From Macrocybe gigantea (lineage: Eukaryota > Basidiomycota > Agaricomycetes > Agaricales > Callistosporiaceae), in assembly GCA_011319805.1 (NCBI GenBank), contig SJRY01000187.1, forward strand, positions 1-60,368: a stretch of 60,368 nucleotides of DNA, in the 5' to 3' direction. The notes under the pieces were generated by a model that saw only the letters and a program-made list of their open reading frames with translations, did no database searches and was not told where the DNA came from. Positions 20,943-32,664 of this stretch are shown one piece after another. The translations under genes were made by a program, and so were the position numbers. Position 1 is the stretch's first letter. Each line of letters opens with the position of its first letter.

Positions 20943-21413
20943 CATCTGAATTGTTCGGCGAAACCTGCGGGATTGAGAATTGATCAAGGTTGATTGAGGC
21001 CGAGCGGCTGTCCGAGGCCTAGCCAGCGTTAGCATGACGATACCTTTATCCTCGCCACAAATTAGCCGAGAGAATGAAACTTGAGCTGAGCGTCGGCGTT
21101 CTTCAAACGTACATTGTCCGGCTATGTCGAATCCGGATCTGTTTTCACGTTATTGCAAACAGACATGGGTTTCCCATGCCTCTCACGAAAAGACGATCTT
21201 ATGATTGCGGGACACTGTGCCATCAGTTTCTTGTGTGCCTTGACCTGACAAACGCCCACTCGGCCAAGGTTCAAGAACCCAAGGCGTCGTTGTGCCACTT
21301 GGGAGCGCAGTCCTTCAACTTCATCTCAATCGTCGTCGACCAGCAAAATACAAAAAAGCAACACGGTCAGCCCCTTTCCGACCGAACCCGCCTTTCGACC
21401 TCGTACAGCACGA
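20943..21413. other. intergenic upstream of the P450
   Basis: No coding pattern. It should contain the P450 promoter, but no clear TATA box was seen. Confidence 0.4.
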
Positions 21414-24079
21414 ATGACCCTCTTCACACCCGGCATCGACTTTCTCGCCCGCAGCGCCGCCAAGCTCGCCATCCCGCCCGCCCTCTTCGCCGGCGCCCTC
21501 CGCGTGCTAGGCACCGCGCTGCATGTCGAGCTCCCCGGCTGGGCGGTGGGCGCCCTCGCGGCGCTCAGCGTGCCCGTCGTCTTTGTTGTCAGGATCGCAT
21601 GGAAGGAGATCCACGATCGGCGCGACGCCGCACGGATGGGTGCGCGCCTCGCACCGCGGGTCCCGGGCAAGGCGTTCGGCAACGCGGACGTGCTGAAGCG
21701 CATGCGGTACCTGTGGGACACCGGCTATCCAGGTGCGTGGGCGCACGAACTGTTTTATTATTCGTTTTGGATTAGGGTTGATGGATTCGCTGGGGGTTGA
21801 CAGCGGATGGGATCTTTGAGTACTTCAGCGAGCTCGGCCCGGTGATGAACATGCGCGTGTTCTGGTCCGACTTGATCTTCACTTGCTCTCCTGAACACAT
21901 CAAGCTCATCCTGGCCACCGATTTCAACAACTATGTCAAAGGTGCGCTACCGTCATATTCACCGCTCTGACCAGAGCCTTGATGAGCGGGTCAGGCGAAC
22001 GCTTCCACGAGACGATGGGCTCCGTTTTGGGCACCGGCGTCTTTAATTCCGATGGTGAGCACCGCGGTTCGACTCGGCGAGACGACTTTACGTGAACATG
22101 ATGCACAGGCGAAAGGTGGAAGTACGTATCCAACAAACGCTCTACCCTCCCTCCTCTTTACCCGCACCCTCAACAGATTCCACCGCTCCATGACGCGACC
22201 GTTCTTCACGCGGACCGGATCTCCGACTTTGACCTCTTCGACCGACACGCGCAAAACGCCATCTCGCAGATCAAGGCACGCATGCGCAACGGGCACGCGA
22301 TCAACTTTCAAGACCTCATGTCGCGCTTCACGCTCGACAGCGCGACCGAGTTCCTCTTCGGCACCTGCGTGCACAGCCTCGACGCCGGCCTGCCCTTCCC
22401 GCACAACACCCCTCCCGCGTACGTCGCGCCCGAGTCGCGCTCCCAGCGCGCGGAGCACGCGGATCGGTTCGCGCGCGCGTTTGCGGAGGCGCAGGAGGTC
22501 ATTTCGAGCAGGGAGAGATATGGGTGGATTTGGCCCCTCACGGAGATGTGGCGCGACAGATCCGAGGACGCTATGCGCGTCGTGAATGCGTATATTGCGC
22601 CGATCATCGAAGAGGCTATCGCGAAGCGCAAAGCAGATCCTGACAGGGTGCAAAAGACACTCGACTCGCACGTCGAGGACGGCGAGACGTTGCTGGACCA
22701 CCTAGTCAGCCTGACGTCGGGTTTGTTTGTTTTTTGTTTCTTACCGTCTTTGCGATGCACGCTGACGCCGATGCAGATCCCGTGGTTCTGAAAGACGAAA
22801 CGTGAGTGATCCTACATTTAACAAGAGCCATCAACAAACCTTGGCCCTTTCGCGCAAAGCCTCAACATCATGATCGGTGCGGCGTCCGCTCGCCAAGTCT
22901 CCGTCCGTAAGCCTGACCGCCTGTCCGCTTGCATGTAGCCGGCCGCGACACGACCGCCGCGACGCTCACGTTCGTGATTTACTTTCTCTCGATCTACCCC
23001 GCCGTCCTCGCGCGCCTCCGCGAGGAAGTGCTGCAGAAAGTCGGCCCGGCGCGCCGGCCCACGTACGACGATATCAGAGAGATGAAGTACCTCCGCGCGG
23101 TGATCAACGGTGCGTTTGCGCGATTGGTTTGAGAGCGTGGCGTTTGAACGCGTGTCGTTCGTCCAGAGACGCTGAGGCTCTTCCCTATCGTGTGAGTTGG
23201 CGTCTGTCGCGATCGAACCGTCACTTCTGGTCTGATCTAGTCCGACTGGCAGGCCTTTCAACACACGGTACGCACCTTCCAGCATCCTGACAAATGCATG
23301 AATAACAACCGCCGCTCATTCGTGTTGCCGTTGCTTCGCCAGCGAAACCGTGAACGCGACGACATGGCCCTCGCCGGACCCGATGCAGAAGCCGATCTAC
23401 GTTCCCGCGGGCACAAAGTGACGTCTCTCCCTTCCCGCGCTCTGTTCTTTCCTCTGACGGCGTCTGACCGACACCAGGGTGCCGTACTCTGTTTTTGTCA
23501 TGCACCGGCGCAAGGATCTCTGGGGACCCGATGGTCAGTGTCTGCTAGGACTCTGCAAGGCTCGGAACCGAGATTTTTTCTTGGTCTACAGCGGAAGAGT
23601 TTGATCCGGACCGCTTCCTCGACGAGAGGCTCAAGAAGCACCTGATCAGCAACTCGTTCATCTTTCTCCCGTTCAACGCCGGACCTCGAATCTGTCTCGG
23701 ACAACAGGTTCGTGCATTCGTTTTCATACACCGAAAAGTGGAGGAGGGAAAAACTAAAAGACCGAACTCTATTTTTTTTTTCCCTTTTTGCAGTTCGCTT
23801 ACAATGAAATGTCGTTCATGCTTATCCGGCTCCTGCAGCAGTTCTCGTCCATCTCGTTGGACGCGGACGCGTTCCCGCCCGAGACGCGGCCTCCGAGAGA
23901 GTGGGCCGAGGCACCGGGCCGCAAGTCCATCGAGAAGATCTGGCCCAAGATTCACCTCACCATGTACACTCATGTGAGTTCGTGCCCGGTGTTGTCTATC
24001 TATTTTTTTTTTTTTTTTGACAATCAATGTCTAGGGTGGCATGTGGGTCAGGATGCAGGAGGCCGAGAACGGCAACTGA
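21414..24079 (+). CDS. cytochrome P450, CYP63-like
   Basis: Fifteen exons: 21414-21732, 21804-21941, 21995-22054, 22109-22121, 22177-22720, 22777-22801, 22860-22876, 22939-23109, 23167-23191, 23241-23267, 23343-23417, 23478-23533, 23592-23707, 23794-23973 and 24035-24079. An N-terminal hydrophobic anchor is present ([17 protein letters not shown]). The oxygen-binding I-helix motif is [12 protein letters not shown], the ExxR motif is ETLRLFP, the PERF-like motif is FDPDRF, and the haem-Cys loop is [12 protein letters not shown]. The overall pattern and the end [12 protein letters not shown] resemble fungal CYP63 proteins, a family of membrane-bound monooxygenases often linked to xenobiotic or aromatic oxidation. 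One base is missing in exon 5 near 22214 (GGG read as GG, TR|DRISDF); without it the frame is lost. All other junctions fit. Several exons are tiny (13, 25, 17, 25 and 27 nt). Confidence 0.85.
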
Positions 24080-24465
24080 GCAGATCCATACCAACGATAT
24101 GCGAAACGGTTCTATCATTTTTGTTTGTTTCATTGCTAGTAGGAAATCGTGTACTAACATCTATATCGAATCATGTACGAAATGTGATTTTTTTTTTCGA
24201 AACATTACAGAGGATGCTGGGGAATTAGCAAGTAGAATGGCGAAAGAACAAATGATTAGGTTTCGTAAAAAAAGATATATTATACAGATTATTCGTTCGT
24301 TCGTTGAAAAAAGTGTGCGAGCAAGTGGGGCGTTTCGGAGAGAAAGCATTACCGTACAGGTCTTGGCAAGTCAGAAAGGCAAGGGGGGGTCGTGCAAGGC
24401 AAGCTAGTGATGGGCATAAATAAGAGCAAGAGTTTTCTGTTTCTGTCGAAAGATTCTTTTTCCCC

Positions 24466-25311
24466 TCATACGGTTGCGGCCGGTTGACCGGCTCCCGCTT
24501 CTCTGGTCTCCGCGCCAGGAGCGACGCCAGCTTCCTCTGCCTTGGGACGGCGTCGGAACGCGGGACGCTCTTCGCCTTCACCTTGAATGTAGCTGAACGC
24601 GGAAGCGGCGAGCAGCGCAAACGTCACGACCCAGATGATCCAGGAGAACCCGATGATGGCTGTGAGGAGCTTGCACTGCCCCAGGAAGTGCCAGCAGCGC
24701 CCGTTTCCGTGCCAAAAGTGCTGAGATGGGGGGGGAGTGTTGGAGAAGGAGGAAAGAGGAGCGGGACGATCAGTACGTTGTGGTGCACGGTTGGAGCGAG
24801 GTTGTGGAGCGGCTTACTGTTACTATTGCGGCGCCGACGAGGTACATCACCCAGAGGATGAAGACGCCGAGGGATTCCAGGGCCCATGCGATGAATGACG
24901 AGGCGGCTGTCAGAGCCAGGATGACGATCCTGTGCGCGAATGTCCAGCCGGTCTGAAAAACGGAAGAAAAAAAAGCAAAAGTAAGACAACAGGACGCACA
25001 TCATGACGGCCCACCACCAGGCTAATATGGACGTGACGATGATTTCGATGATGATTGGATCTGTGCCTCGTGAGTGACCAGCGGATGATAACGTCGGCGT
25101 GCGGGCTCACCGTAATAATGGACGCCGTTGTGCAAGGTATCTGGGTGGCTGAGTTTTTCCGTGTAGGCCACCCGCGCGCCACTCATACCGAGGAGGATGG
25201 TAGCAAACAACCACTGTCAAGGGGGACGATGAGGATGAGGGCCGCGAAGTAGGGAAACGAGGGACTCACGAGGGCGGCGTAGAGGGCGATGCGGAGGCCG
25301 TTGAATGCCAT
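24466..25311 (-). CDS. MARVEL-like four-helix membrane protein, paralog A
   Basis: Exons 25311-25270, 25213-25111, 25060-25008, 24952-24818 and 24720-24466 join in frame to 195 codons plus stop. Four hydrophobic segments are visible: one in exons 1-2 (LRIALYAALWLFATILLGM), one in exon 3 (IIIEIIVTSILAWWWA), one in exon 4 (ESLGVFILWVMYLVGAAIVT), one in exon 5 (TAIIGFSWIIWVVTFALLAA). The helix pattern and the conserved W/C in HFWHGNGRCWHF fit the MARVEL-domain proteins of Agaricomycetes. A charged cytosolic tail rich in Glu and Ala ends the protein. The exon 3 donor GTCATG is weak but gives a 55-nt intron and correct phase. Paralog B (27313-28223) has the same layout, including a second exon of 103 nt and a last intron of 97 nt. 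The role is probably membrane organisation, not known. Confidence 0.75.
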
Positions 25312-27312
25312 GTCGAACTGTGGTCTGAAACTCGGGCGATTCGAGCTTATAAAGTGCTTACCCAACAACCCAAGCCCCTTGCGCCGCGACCTTGACCTTG
25401 ACTTTTTCTTCTTTATTTTGTTTTTTTCTGATTTGCTGACGTTGGGTCCCAAATACCGGACGATGACGTAGCGTATTGTATGCCGAGACGTCATCTTTGG
25501 TGGAAACGGATGAGACACATTCCCAAAGTTGGAAATGTCTCATCTGTTCTCTCCAGAAGGAAAAAAAAAGTCTCGTAGTCGTGCTCGAACACTCCAGACG
25601 ACGCCCATGGAGAAAAAAAAAAGCCTCTGCAAGTCACTGCTGCTCAACGGTCTTGCAAAGGGAGCCGACGAGTCGGATCAAAAGAGTCGATGAGCTTAGG
25701 GCCAGAAAAAAAAAACAGAAAGAAAAGTTGTCGAATGTAAAACAGAGCCTGGCGATCGCTCGGCCTCGGCAGTCATAGGGGTTGGGCCAGGCGAGTGGTG
25801 TGTTGGCTCCGTCCTCGAATAAGATCTACAACTTGCCGTGTCGTATTAAAAACCCGTTCGTCACAAAGGTTAAACCCAAAGTGCCGAGTTTGTCCCTTCC
25901 ACCGTCGCCCAAAAAAAAAAAAAGTTGCCTCCCCTCGCAGCTAGCACAGAGCAGGGCGCGCATCCGCGACCGAGTGAGAAGCGAGAGTTCCAGAACGGAC
26001 AGAAACTGTCGACTAGACCCCGGTTTTTGTTTCGAGAGCTCCACCAATTTGCTAATTCGCCAAGCCCAAGACAAGGCGATAAACCGCTCGAGCTGAAGCA
26101 GAGCCGTTCTCTTTCTTTTTTTTTCCTTTTTTTTTGAGCAGGCGAGCGAGCCGAGACTCGAGCGGAGGTTGCGGGTCGATGCGGAAGAGTGCAGCCGTGC
26201 GAGGCTGGCAAGAGTATTAATACCTTTTAGATGCATTGACTGCGGAAAACAGGACGAGCTCCGTCATAGATGTACTGCGAAAGCGCCAGCTATAGGGTGT
26301 CGTCCGTTCTCCGTCGAGCAGCAAACGTCTGTTCTCTCGACCTCTAAATCGATTAAAAAAGATGCGGACGAACGTGGGCTTTGCCGTCCTAAACGCTCCG
26401 TCATATATCGGAGGTTTCCGGTTCCTTCCATTCCGCCCGCCAGGTCCAGGACAAACACCACACAGAATGCACGAGCTTGCCTGGCCTCGAGGAATCTGGC
26501 TTGCAAACTCTCAAACTCTCAATGATCTCCCTGGACCTCGAGCCCGATAAAGGAAAAAAAAAAAAAGCACTGACAGCGCCGATGCTATGCAATCACTTGA
26601 CGTCCATCGATGATCTTGCATTGTTCGTCTCGTGTTCGCCTCGACAATCTGCCTGCCCCCTTTTTTTTTTTTCATCTTGCGTTTTCGCCGCATGAAGAGG
26701 ACATAGCAATCCGAGGCGATGTCGATCAGAGCGCGAAAGCACCGCAAACCGCAACCTTGCTATGCCGACTTTGAAATCGCGCTACGAGTGAAGGGGCTTG
26801 GCCGACCTGTCGACGCTGTCTGGCTGTTCGAGGAAGAAAAGAAGCAGACGTACTGTACATAGCGGGCACGGACGACTCGCATCGTGTCTTTTCACAGGCG
26901 CCTAGGAAACCCACCCTCAAAAAAAGCGGTTGCCATAGCGCGCTGGTGTGATTCCCCCGGAAAGCGTCCGCAGTTCCAACTGAGCCACTCACCGCAGATC
27001 AAAGTGACAATGCCCGAGTGCTCGCCATGAGGACGAGTGATGGAACTGCGCGCTGCTTTTTGCTATTAAAAAGCAAACCTTCGCATTCTCCCGCACCGTG
27101 GACGCCTCATGTCCGCAACGTTCCCTCGCCTTTAAATACATTCTCTCCTCGTTCCCCTCCTTCTCTCGTCCCCCACACCAGTCACCAATCCGCTGTCACC
27201 CTTCTCGTCATCAATCGTTGACTTTTTGGCTTGCCTTTTTTCTGCTTCTGTTTCGCGCTCGCGTTGATCGCTGGTTTAGAGAACATTTGTTTTTGGGAGG
27301 GTGAAAAAAAAA
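25312..27312. other. 2-kb intergenic region between divergent MARVEL-like genes
   Basis: Many A and T homopolymers of 8-12 nt and short open frames, but no recognisable protein. It probably holds both promoters. TTTAAATA near 27131 could be a TATA-type element for paralog B. Confidence 0.4.
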
Positions 27313-28223
27313 ATGGCGTTCGATTTGCCGCCGTTGCGCATGGGACTGTACTTCTCCCTGGTCCGTCCGTCCGTACCTCCTCGTCCTTTCGCCAGCCCGG
27401 CCCCGCCTCGGGGCCACGCCTGCACCAGGCTTCTCGCTCCTCTCTGACCTGTTTTGCGCTTCCGCTTCGCAGATCATCTTTTCTCTCGTGCTGTTCGGTC
27501 TCTCCGCCGCTAGACTGTATTACACGACGCATCTGCCCCGCGGCGACCCTCTGAACGGCGGCGTCGATTTTTATGGTGAGCCCGCCGCCACCGGCCCTTG
27601 CGCGGGCGCCAACCCCCGGATGTCGGCAGCGCTGACTTGGTGCATTCCTCCGCATTTCAGACCCGATCGTGGTCGAGCTGCTCGTGACGACGCTCTTGAC
27701 GATACCATGGTCAATATTCATGTATGTCCCTCCCCCTCTTCTGTCGCCTTGGCTGTCCTGCGCCGAGCTCTGACGTTCTCGACCCCCGGGTCGTTGAAAA
27801 GCATTCACTGCATATACAAGCGCGCGGAGAGCCGCCTTGTCTCCACGTTCCGCGGAGAACTCATCGGCCTCGCGATCCTCTGGCTCTTCTGGATAGTAGG
27901 AGCAGCCATCGCCACAGTGCGTCCGTTCCCTTCTCTTCCCCGTTCCCCCTCCACGATTCTTCCATTTCTCAGCTCTGGCTGACAAACTGCCTTTCCTCTC
28001 CTCTGCCCCGCAGTCGATATGGGGCGACCTCTCGTTCTGCCAGCAGTACCGCGCATGCCGCGTCCTGACCGCGCTCGTCGCGTTCTCGTGGATCGGGTGG
28101 CTCGACTTGACGCTCATCCTCGTCATCAGCATGTTGTTCAGCTTTGTCAACAATGCGCTGCGGGAGCCGCTGCATGGCAGGTGGGATCCCAGGCAGAGCC
28201 ACTATCGCGACAGCAGGGCTTGA
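27313..28223 (+). CDS. MARVEL-like four-helix membrane protein, paralog B
   Basis: Exons 27313-27360, 27473-27575, 27661-27721, 27802-27916 and 28014-28223 join without error to 178 codons plus stop. The start MAFDLPPLRMGLYFSL matches MAFNGLRIALYAAL of paralog A. Hydrophobic segments are SLIIFSLVLFGLSA, VVELLVTTLLTIPW, LIGLAILWLFWIVGAAIA and LTLILVISMLFSFV. Shared signature: ARLYYTTHLP...GDPLNGGVDFYDP against ARVAYTEKL...HNGVHYYDP. The last exon has two Cys (FCQQYRACR) at the same place as GRCWHFLGQC in A. The long frame on the opposite strand across this locus is a shadow. It ends 267 bp from the convergent PBP-like gene. Confidence 0.8.
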
Positions 28224-28490
28224 TCTTGCTACGAAATTCGCTTGTTCTCTGGCACATATATTCCATTCTTTAAAGACAACCCCCGTTCGCTGGATCATCC
28301 ATTTGTATACCTGTATTGCCGTCATTTAAATCTATTATTCTCCTTCCCATTCCATTATTAATCTCCCAGAAAGGACCTCTTGTCCGTGTGATGAACACAA
28401 CAAGTAGACAGTCCATCATTATTAAATGAAAACGAATGCGACTATAAAATCTAATTGCCAAGCTTTTAAAGAATGTGGATATCACGTCCG

Positions 28491-29706
28491 TCAAGGGGCC
28501 GGCGAATACAAGACTTGTCCGTTCTTCTTAAACTCGGAAATGACCTTTTGGCCACCATCGGAACTGACGACCCACTGCATGAAGCTCGCAGAGACGTTGT
28601 GGTATGCCGGATCGGCCTTTGCGCCCAACAAGACGCGCGCGGGGTTCAGCAACGGATCCGTCGCATTGTCGGAGCCCGTCTTGTAGATCGTCAGCGCGTC
28701 CGTGACGGCGGTGGTCGACGAGAGCCACGTCCCGCGGTCCGTGATCGTGTATTCGGAAAGGAGCGAGGCGGCTTGCAGCGCTTGGATAGGGAATTGCGGG
28801 TATTGGTGGTACCACTTGGAGTAGGCGAGCGCCCAGGGAACCTGTGAACGGAGTTGAGTTGAGAAGAGTTCGGGTTTGTCTGAGGAGATCGCGAATAGCG
28901 CACTTGACCGATGGTGATGAACAGCTCCGATTCCTTGATGTTCGTCGCGCTCTTGTCGAACCGGGAAAGGAAGCGAACTGCGGTACCATTCAAAGGCGGA
29001 GTCTAAACAAAGATTAAAAAACCAGGCACGTCAACATCTTGAACCGAAAATGGGTATGCAGGATTTACGTTAGCGTCCGCGTTGCCACGAGAAACGATCT
29101 TGTTGAACATGGTCAACACGTCGTCACTGCTCGAGAGGTTGGCCGGGTTGGATTTCGGACCGACCAAAAGGAAATGGTCCTGGTGATACATCAGACGTGA
29201 AGATTGCTGTTGACGGGCTTGAAGTGAAGAGCTTACACGGAAGCCGTACACCCTTTGCACGGCGGCCCCTGAGGCAAGAGATTGCTGCTCGGCTGCGTCG
29301 TTGTAGGTGGCAGCCACGTCTATGGCGCCGTCCGCCAAGTAGGCCAAGCTCTGAGTGGTGTCTCCCAAATACCAACCGACCTAAGTGGCAACAGATCAGC
29401 ACCTTTCGCTAGCCGTCGTGAGGTCCAGAAAAGCGTCACCTTGAATGGCTGCGTTCCATTGGCGACGCTGGCTTTGATGAACGCGTCCGCCCAAGCGCCA
29501 ATGAGACCAGACTGCCCTGCGCCACCGTTGCCGATGCGCAGCGCAACGTCCTTTGCATCGGGGTAGCCGCCGTCATACACAGCGGCTGGCGCAACAGACG
29601 GAGTCGCTCCAGGAGCCGCAGTAGAGCTCGTAGTCTGAGCCGACGCGCCGTTGGCGCAAAAGGCGAACAGACCGCACACAAAAAGGGAGAGACGCGCCTG
29701 GGACAT
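28491..29706 (-). CDS. secreted periplasmic-binding-protein-like (PBP domain) protein
   Basis: Exons 29706-29440, 29380-29237, 29179-29069, 29002-28904 and 28841-28491 join in frame to 323 codons plus stop. A signal peptide is clear (LSLFVCGLFAFCANGASA). The mature protein carries patterns of the type II periplasmic-binding fold that resemble tungstate/molybdate-type binding proteins: DVALRIGNGGAGQSG near the start, GAIDVAATYNDAAEQ, DHFLLVGPKSNPANL and KESELFITIGQ. It ends ISEFKKNGQVLYSPAP. In bacteria such domains feed ABC transporters; here there is no membrane partner, so the ligand and role are unknown. Fungal members occur widely in Agaricomycetes. The gene appears intact. Confidence 0.75.
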
Positions 29707-31245
29707 GGACGTGCAGTTTTGAGAGGTATGTGGAAGAGGTACAGTAGAACAGGTGGAAGAGACAAGGCAACGAGCAGCGACAAAGGGAGCCGAACTACTG
29801 CATTTTTATGTTCGCTTGCTGAACGGGTCACGCCAGCGCTAGGAACGCGACCTGCAGTGTATGTATGCATGTTTTGTTCTCGCGCCCGACATTCCATGCA
29901 TCGACATTGCATCGCCCATGGTCGTTTGCATGCGACGATAACTTTATAACATTGAAGTAATGCAGCTATGAAGGTTTGCGTTGCTCAACGTATGATGGTC
30001 CTAGACTGGTACCTTATTTGGCGGTGTTGGGCATTATGGACACGTCAAAGAATCTCTTCACAGCTTGTCTATGTTCGCCTTGTTCATGTCTCAGAACTGT
30101 CTCGCATTCAAATCTATAAATATTCTTTCCTGCGATCTGCACAAAAAACGTCCGACTGCTTTGCATCTCCATAGGACCAGATTGTCCATCAAATCCCACT
30201 TCCCTCTGGATTTACACCAATGTTCTTCAATGACCACGAAACAATCTCTTAGCGATTTCTATTGAACGGCGACCTTGGGACCAGCATCGACCAACCTATC
30301 CGCCGGCAGAAACAGCCCTAAACAGACTCGGTTGTCCCAGGACTGTGGAGAGAGACGAGTTCTTTCGGGCGCCCGCTGATGGTGATTTCTCATGCGCCCG
30401 ACACGATGTCACTCAATCAATCCCAGGACAGTCATCTAGCCCATGATCGCATGCCCTCGTTTGTGGCCTTGCATCACGTTTGCTTTCTGAGAAAGTCGTG
30501 CTTGATGATGTTCCGCATCTATCAAAATATCAACGTTCCATACTCGGGGTTCTTGTTAGACACCGTCTAGAAAAGAGACAGTTAACCCCTTGTGATCGAC
30601 AGGCACTACCTAACTACCTATATCCGATGCCGGGTGTAATCGTTCTTGCGATGGGCGCCGTGGACACTCCAAGACGTAGCTCGGGTTTGGCTTTTAGAGA
30701 GTTCATGACTGGGCGACCCTGCTTTGGGCCGGAGATAAGCCAAGGTACGATGAATGACCGAGTTGACGCTTCCGCCTATACTGCCGGGGGACTCGTGTAG
30801 AAAAAATGACATCCAGATATTCACAGCAAAAGACACCCAATGTCTCCAAAACCTATGGGCCGTCGACTGTATGCTAACATCGTCGGCGTATTCCTCATAG
30901 TGTGAGACCTTTGCCGGTGATGGGCATGCCCACACTCCGCCCTGTCAGATTGATGCCGCTCGCTGCCGTCGTCCCTAGCACCTCTCATCGACAGGATTTG
31001 CCATAATGATGAAAGACGGGCGTCTGTCAACGTTTGAACCTCAGAAAGGGGAACAAGAACTACACGCTATGATCTTCAAAAACGCGCCATCTGACAAGTC
31101 ACCACGGAAGGACCCTTTTTCAGGTTCAGTATCCAGGCGAGACCAGCTATATATTGTTCCTCACGGACACAGTTAAATTCTCGCCTCCTCCTTCACTATC
31201 TGACATTTTCTATTACGAGCCTGTGCCTCGGTACCCCGCAGGATC
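29707..31245. other. intergenic, 1.5 kb
   Basis: Between divergent PBP-like and zinc-finger genes. No protein family recognised. A TATATAT element at about 31149-31155 lies some 90 nt before the zinc-finger start. Confidence 0.4.
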
Positions 31246-32326
31246 ATGGCTGCCAATATGATCATCGACGAAATTTGCCGTGACGTCAATGATGGAGCAT
31301 ACCACTGTCCAGACTGCGATGTGCCGTTCACCAGACGCTCGAATCTTCGGAGACACTATAAAATGCGTCAGTCCTCCTTTCCGGCCGAGGATGAAAATTC
31401 AAAGGTTCTCATTGGCGCTGATCAGACACGCGAAACCTGGACCAAAAAAGATGCCTGCTCTGCCGGACACTGTTCAATAACGGGTACGAGATATTGGAAT
31501 CCCGCAATAAAACAGGACACTTGTTCATGCCTTGGCATTTGTCGGCTTTGCCGATTTCGCAGTGAAGCGTTGGCCCAACACGTACTCCGCTGCTCCGAGG
31601 AGCATCTGTTTAAACAGAGAAGCGGCCAAACTGAAGACGCCGATCACAGTCTTTCTATGCGGGCCTACCGGGGCACGGCAGTCGCAGGGGCGACTGGGGC
31701 TTCGAATTCGTCAACCTCTCCAACGCCGCCGTTCGATCCCGGTCTCATCTTTGGCGAAAATCGGCCAGGTTCCGGCGGATTCGCACACCCAGGCCGTGCA
31801 GAGACAGAGAGGCTCCAAGACGAGTTCGTCCGCCTGCTTTCGCCGCTGATGAGCGACGCGGACACGCCGTCACCGATTTCGCCTACGATCGATCTCCACA
31901 TGTCTCGTTCTTCGTTCGGAGTGGCATCTATGGTGAGCGTTCAGCGTTCTTGCTTATTCCCCCCTTCCCTATTGTCTGTTCAACATGAATACCGAGCGAC
32001 ATTTCTTCTCGCTAAAGGTTCCGCCGTATCATGTCGGAGAAACGGTGAGTCCGTCGAGCGTATCATTGGATCAACTGGGCACGCGTCCGCGGTCCGGGTC
32101 GAGGAGTGGTAAGACGTACAGGCCCGCAAGCCCGATCCAACGTCGACGAAGCAAGGAAAAGCCGGTCTATACGCGTCGACAGGTCGAAGACATGTTGCAT
32201 GTCGTCAGCCATTCGTTGATGAGGGCATTGGTAGGCTGTTCATCACATGTCACCCTCGAGTTATTAGTTGACGCGATACAAAGGACACTGTCATTGAGCG
32301 CGATTCTGCGAGACACTGACTCATGA
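31246..32326 (+). CDS. C2H2 zinc-finger protein
   Basis: Exons 31246-31366, 31426-31522, 31563-31932 and 32018-32326 give 298 codons plus stop. The first intron splits a classic finger: CPDCDVPFTRRSNLRRHYKM in exon 1 and the final His formed across the junction, giving C-x2-C-x12-H-x3-H. A second possible metal site uses CLLC in exon 2 and HVLRC in exon 3; it depends on a short 40-nt intron (31523-31562) and is less sure. The rest is Ser/Pro/Thr-rich with little structure (STSPTPPFDPG, DADTPSPISPT), typical of fungal regulators, and ends with a short helical segment (VEDMLHVVSHSLMRAL). Probably a nuclear DNA-binding protein; targets unknown. Confidence 0.65.
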
Positions 32327-32664
32327 TCAGTGCATGAGAATCAACATCACTGAAAAAAGAAATTTCTACGCCTCACGAATTTATCTGTACGACAAAAGAA
32401 AAATATTGTACCAACACACACGGATACCAACCACTCAAAAAAGAGTCAGTCAGTTCTAAACTGTATTATGTATTTTATGACATGGATGTTGTGGTAGATA
32501 TGGCCCAGCCTGCGGTGAAAACTGGTGAATTATACAGACTTGAGGGAGGGAGAAAAGGGGGTATAGTTGAAAGTTCCACAAGTCAACTGAGGTCATAGAT
32601 CTGATCTGCAACGGTTTACGATTAGTTACGTTATCGATGTTCTTCGCCTTCGATACTCCGGAAT
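32327..32664. other. 3' intergenic region
   Basis: AT-rich stretch between convergent zinc-finger and methyltransferase genes. Nothing coding seen. Confidence 0.5.

Noticed and set aside
27182..28153. 323-codon minus-strand frame
   Set aside because: Overlaps the intact MARVEL-like paralog B on the plus strand; charged, GC-driven shadow that also spans its introns.
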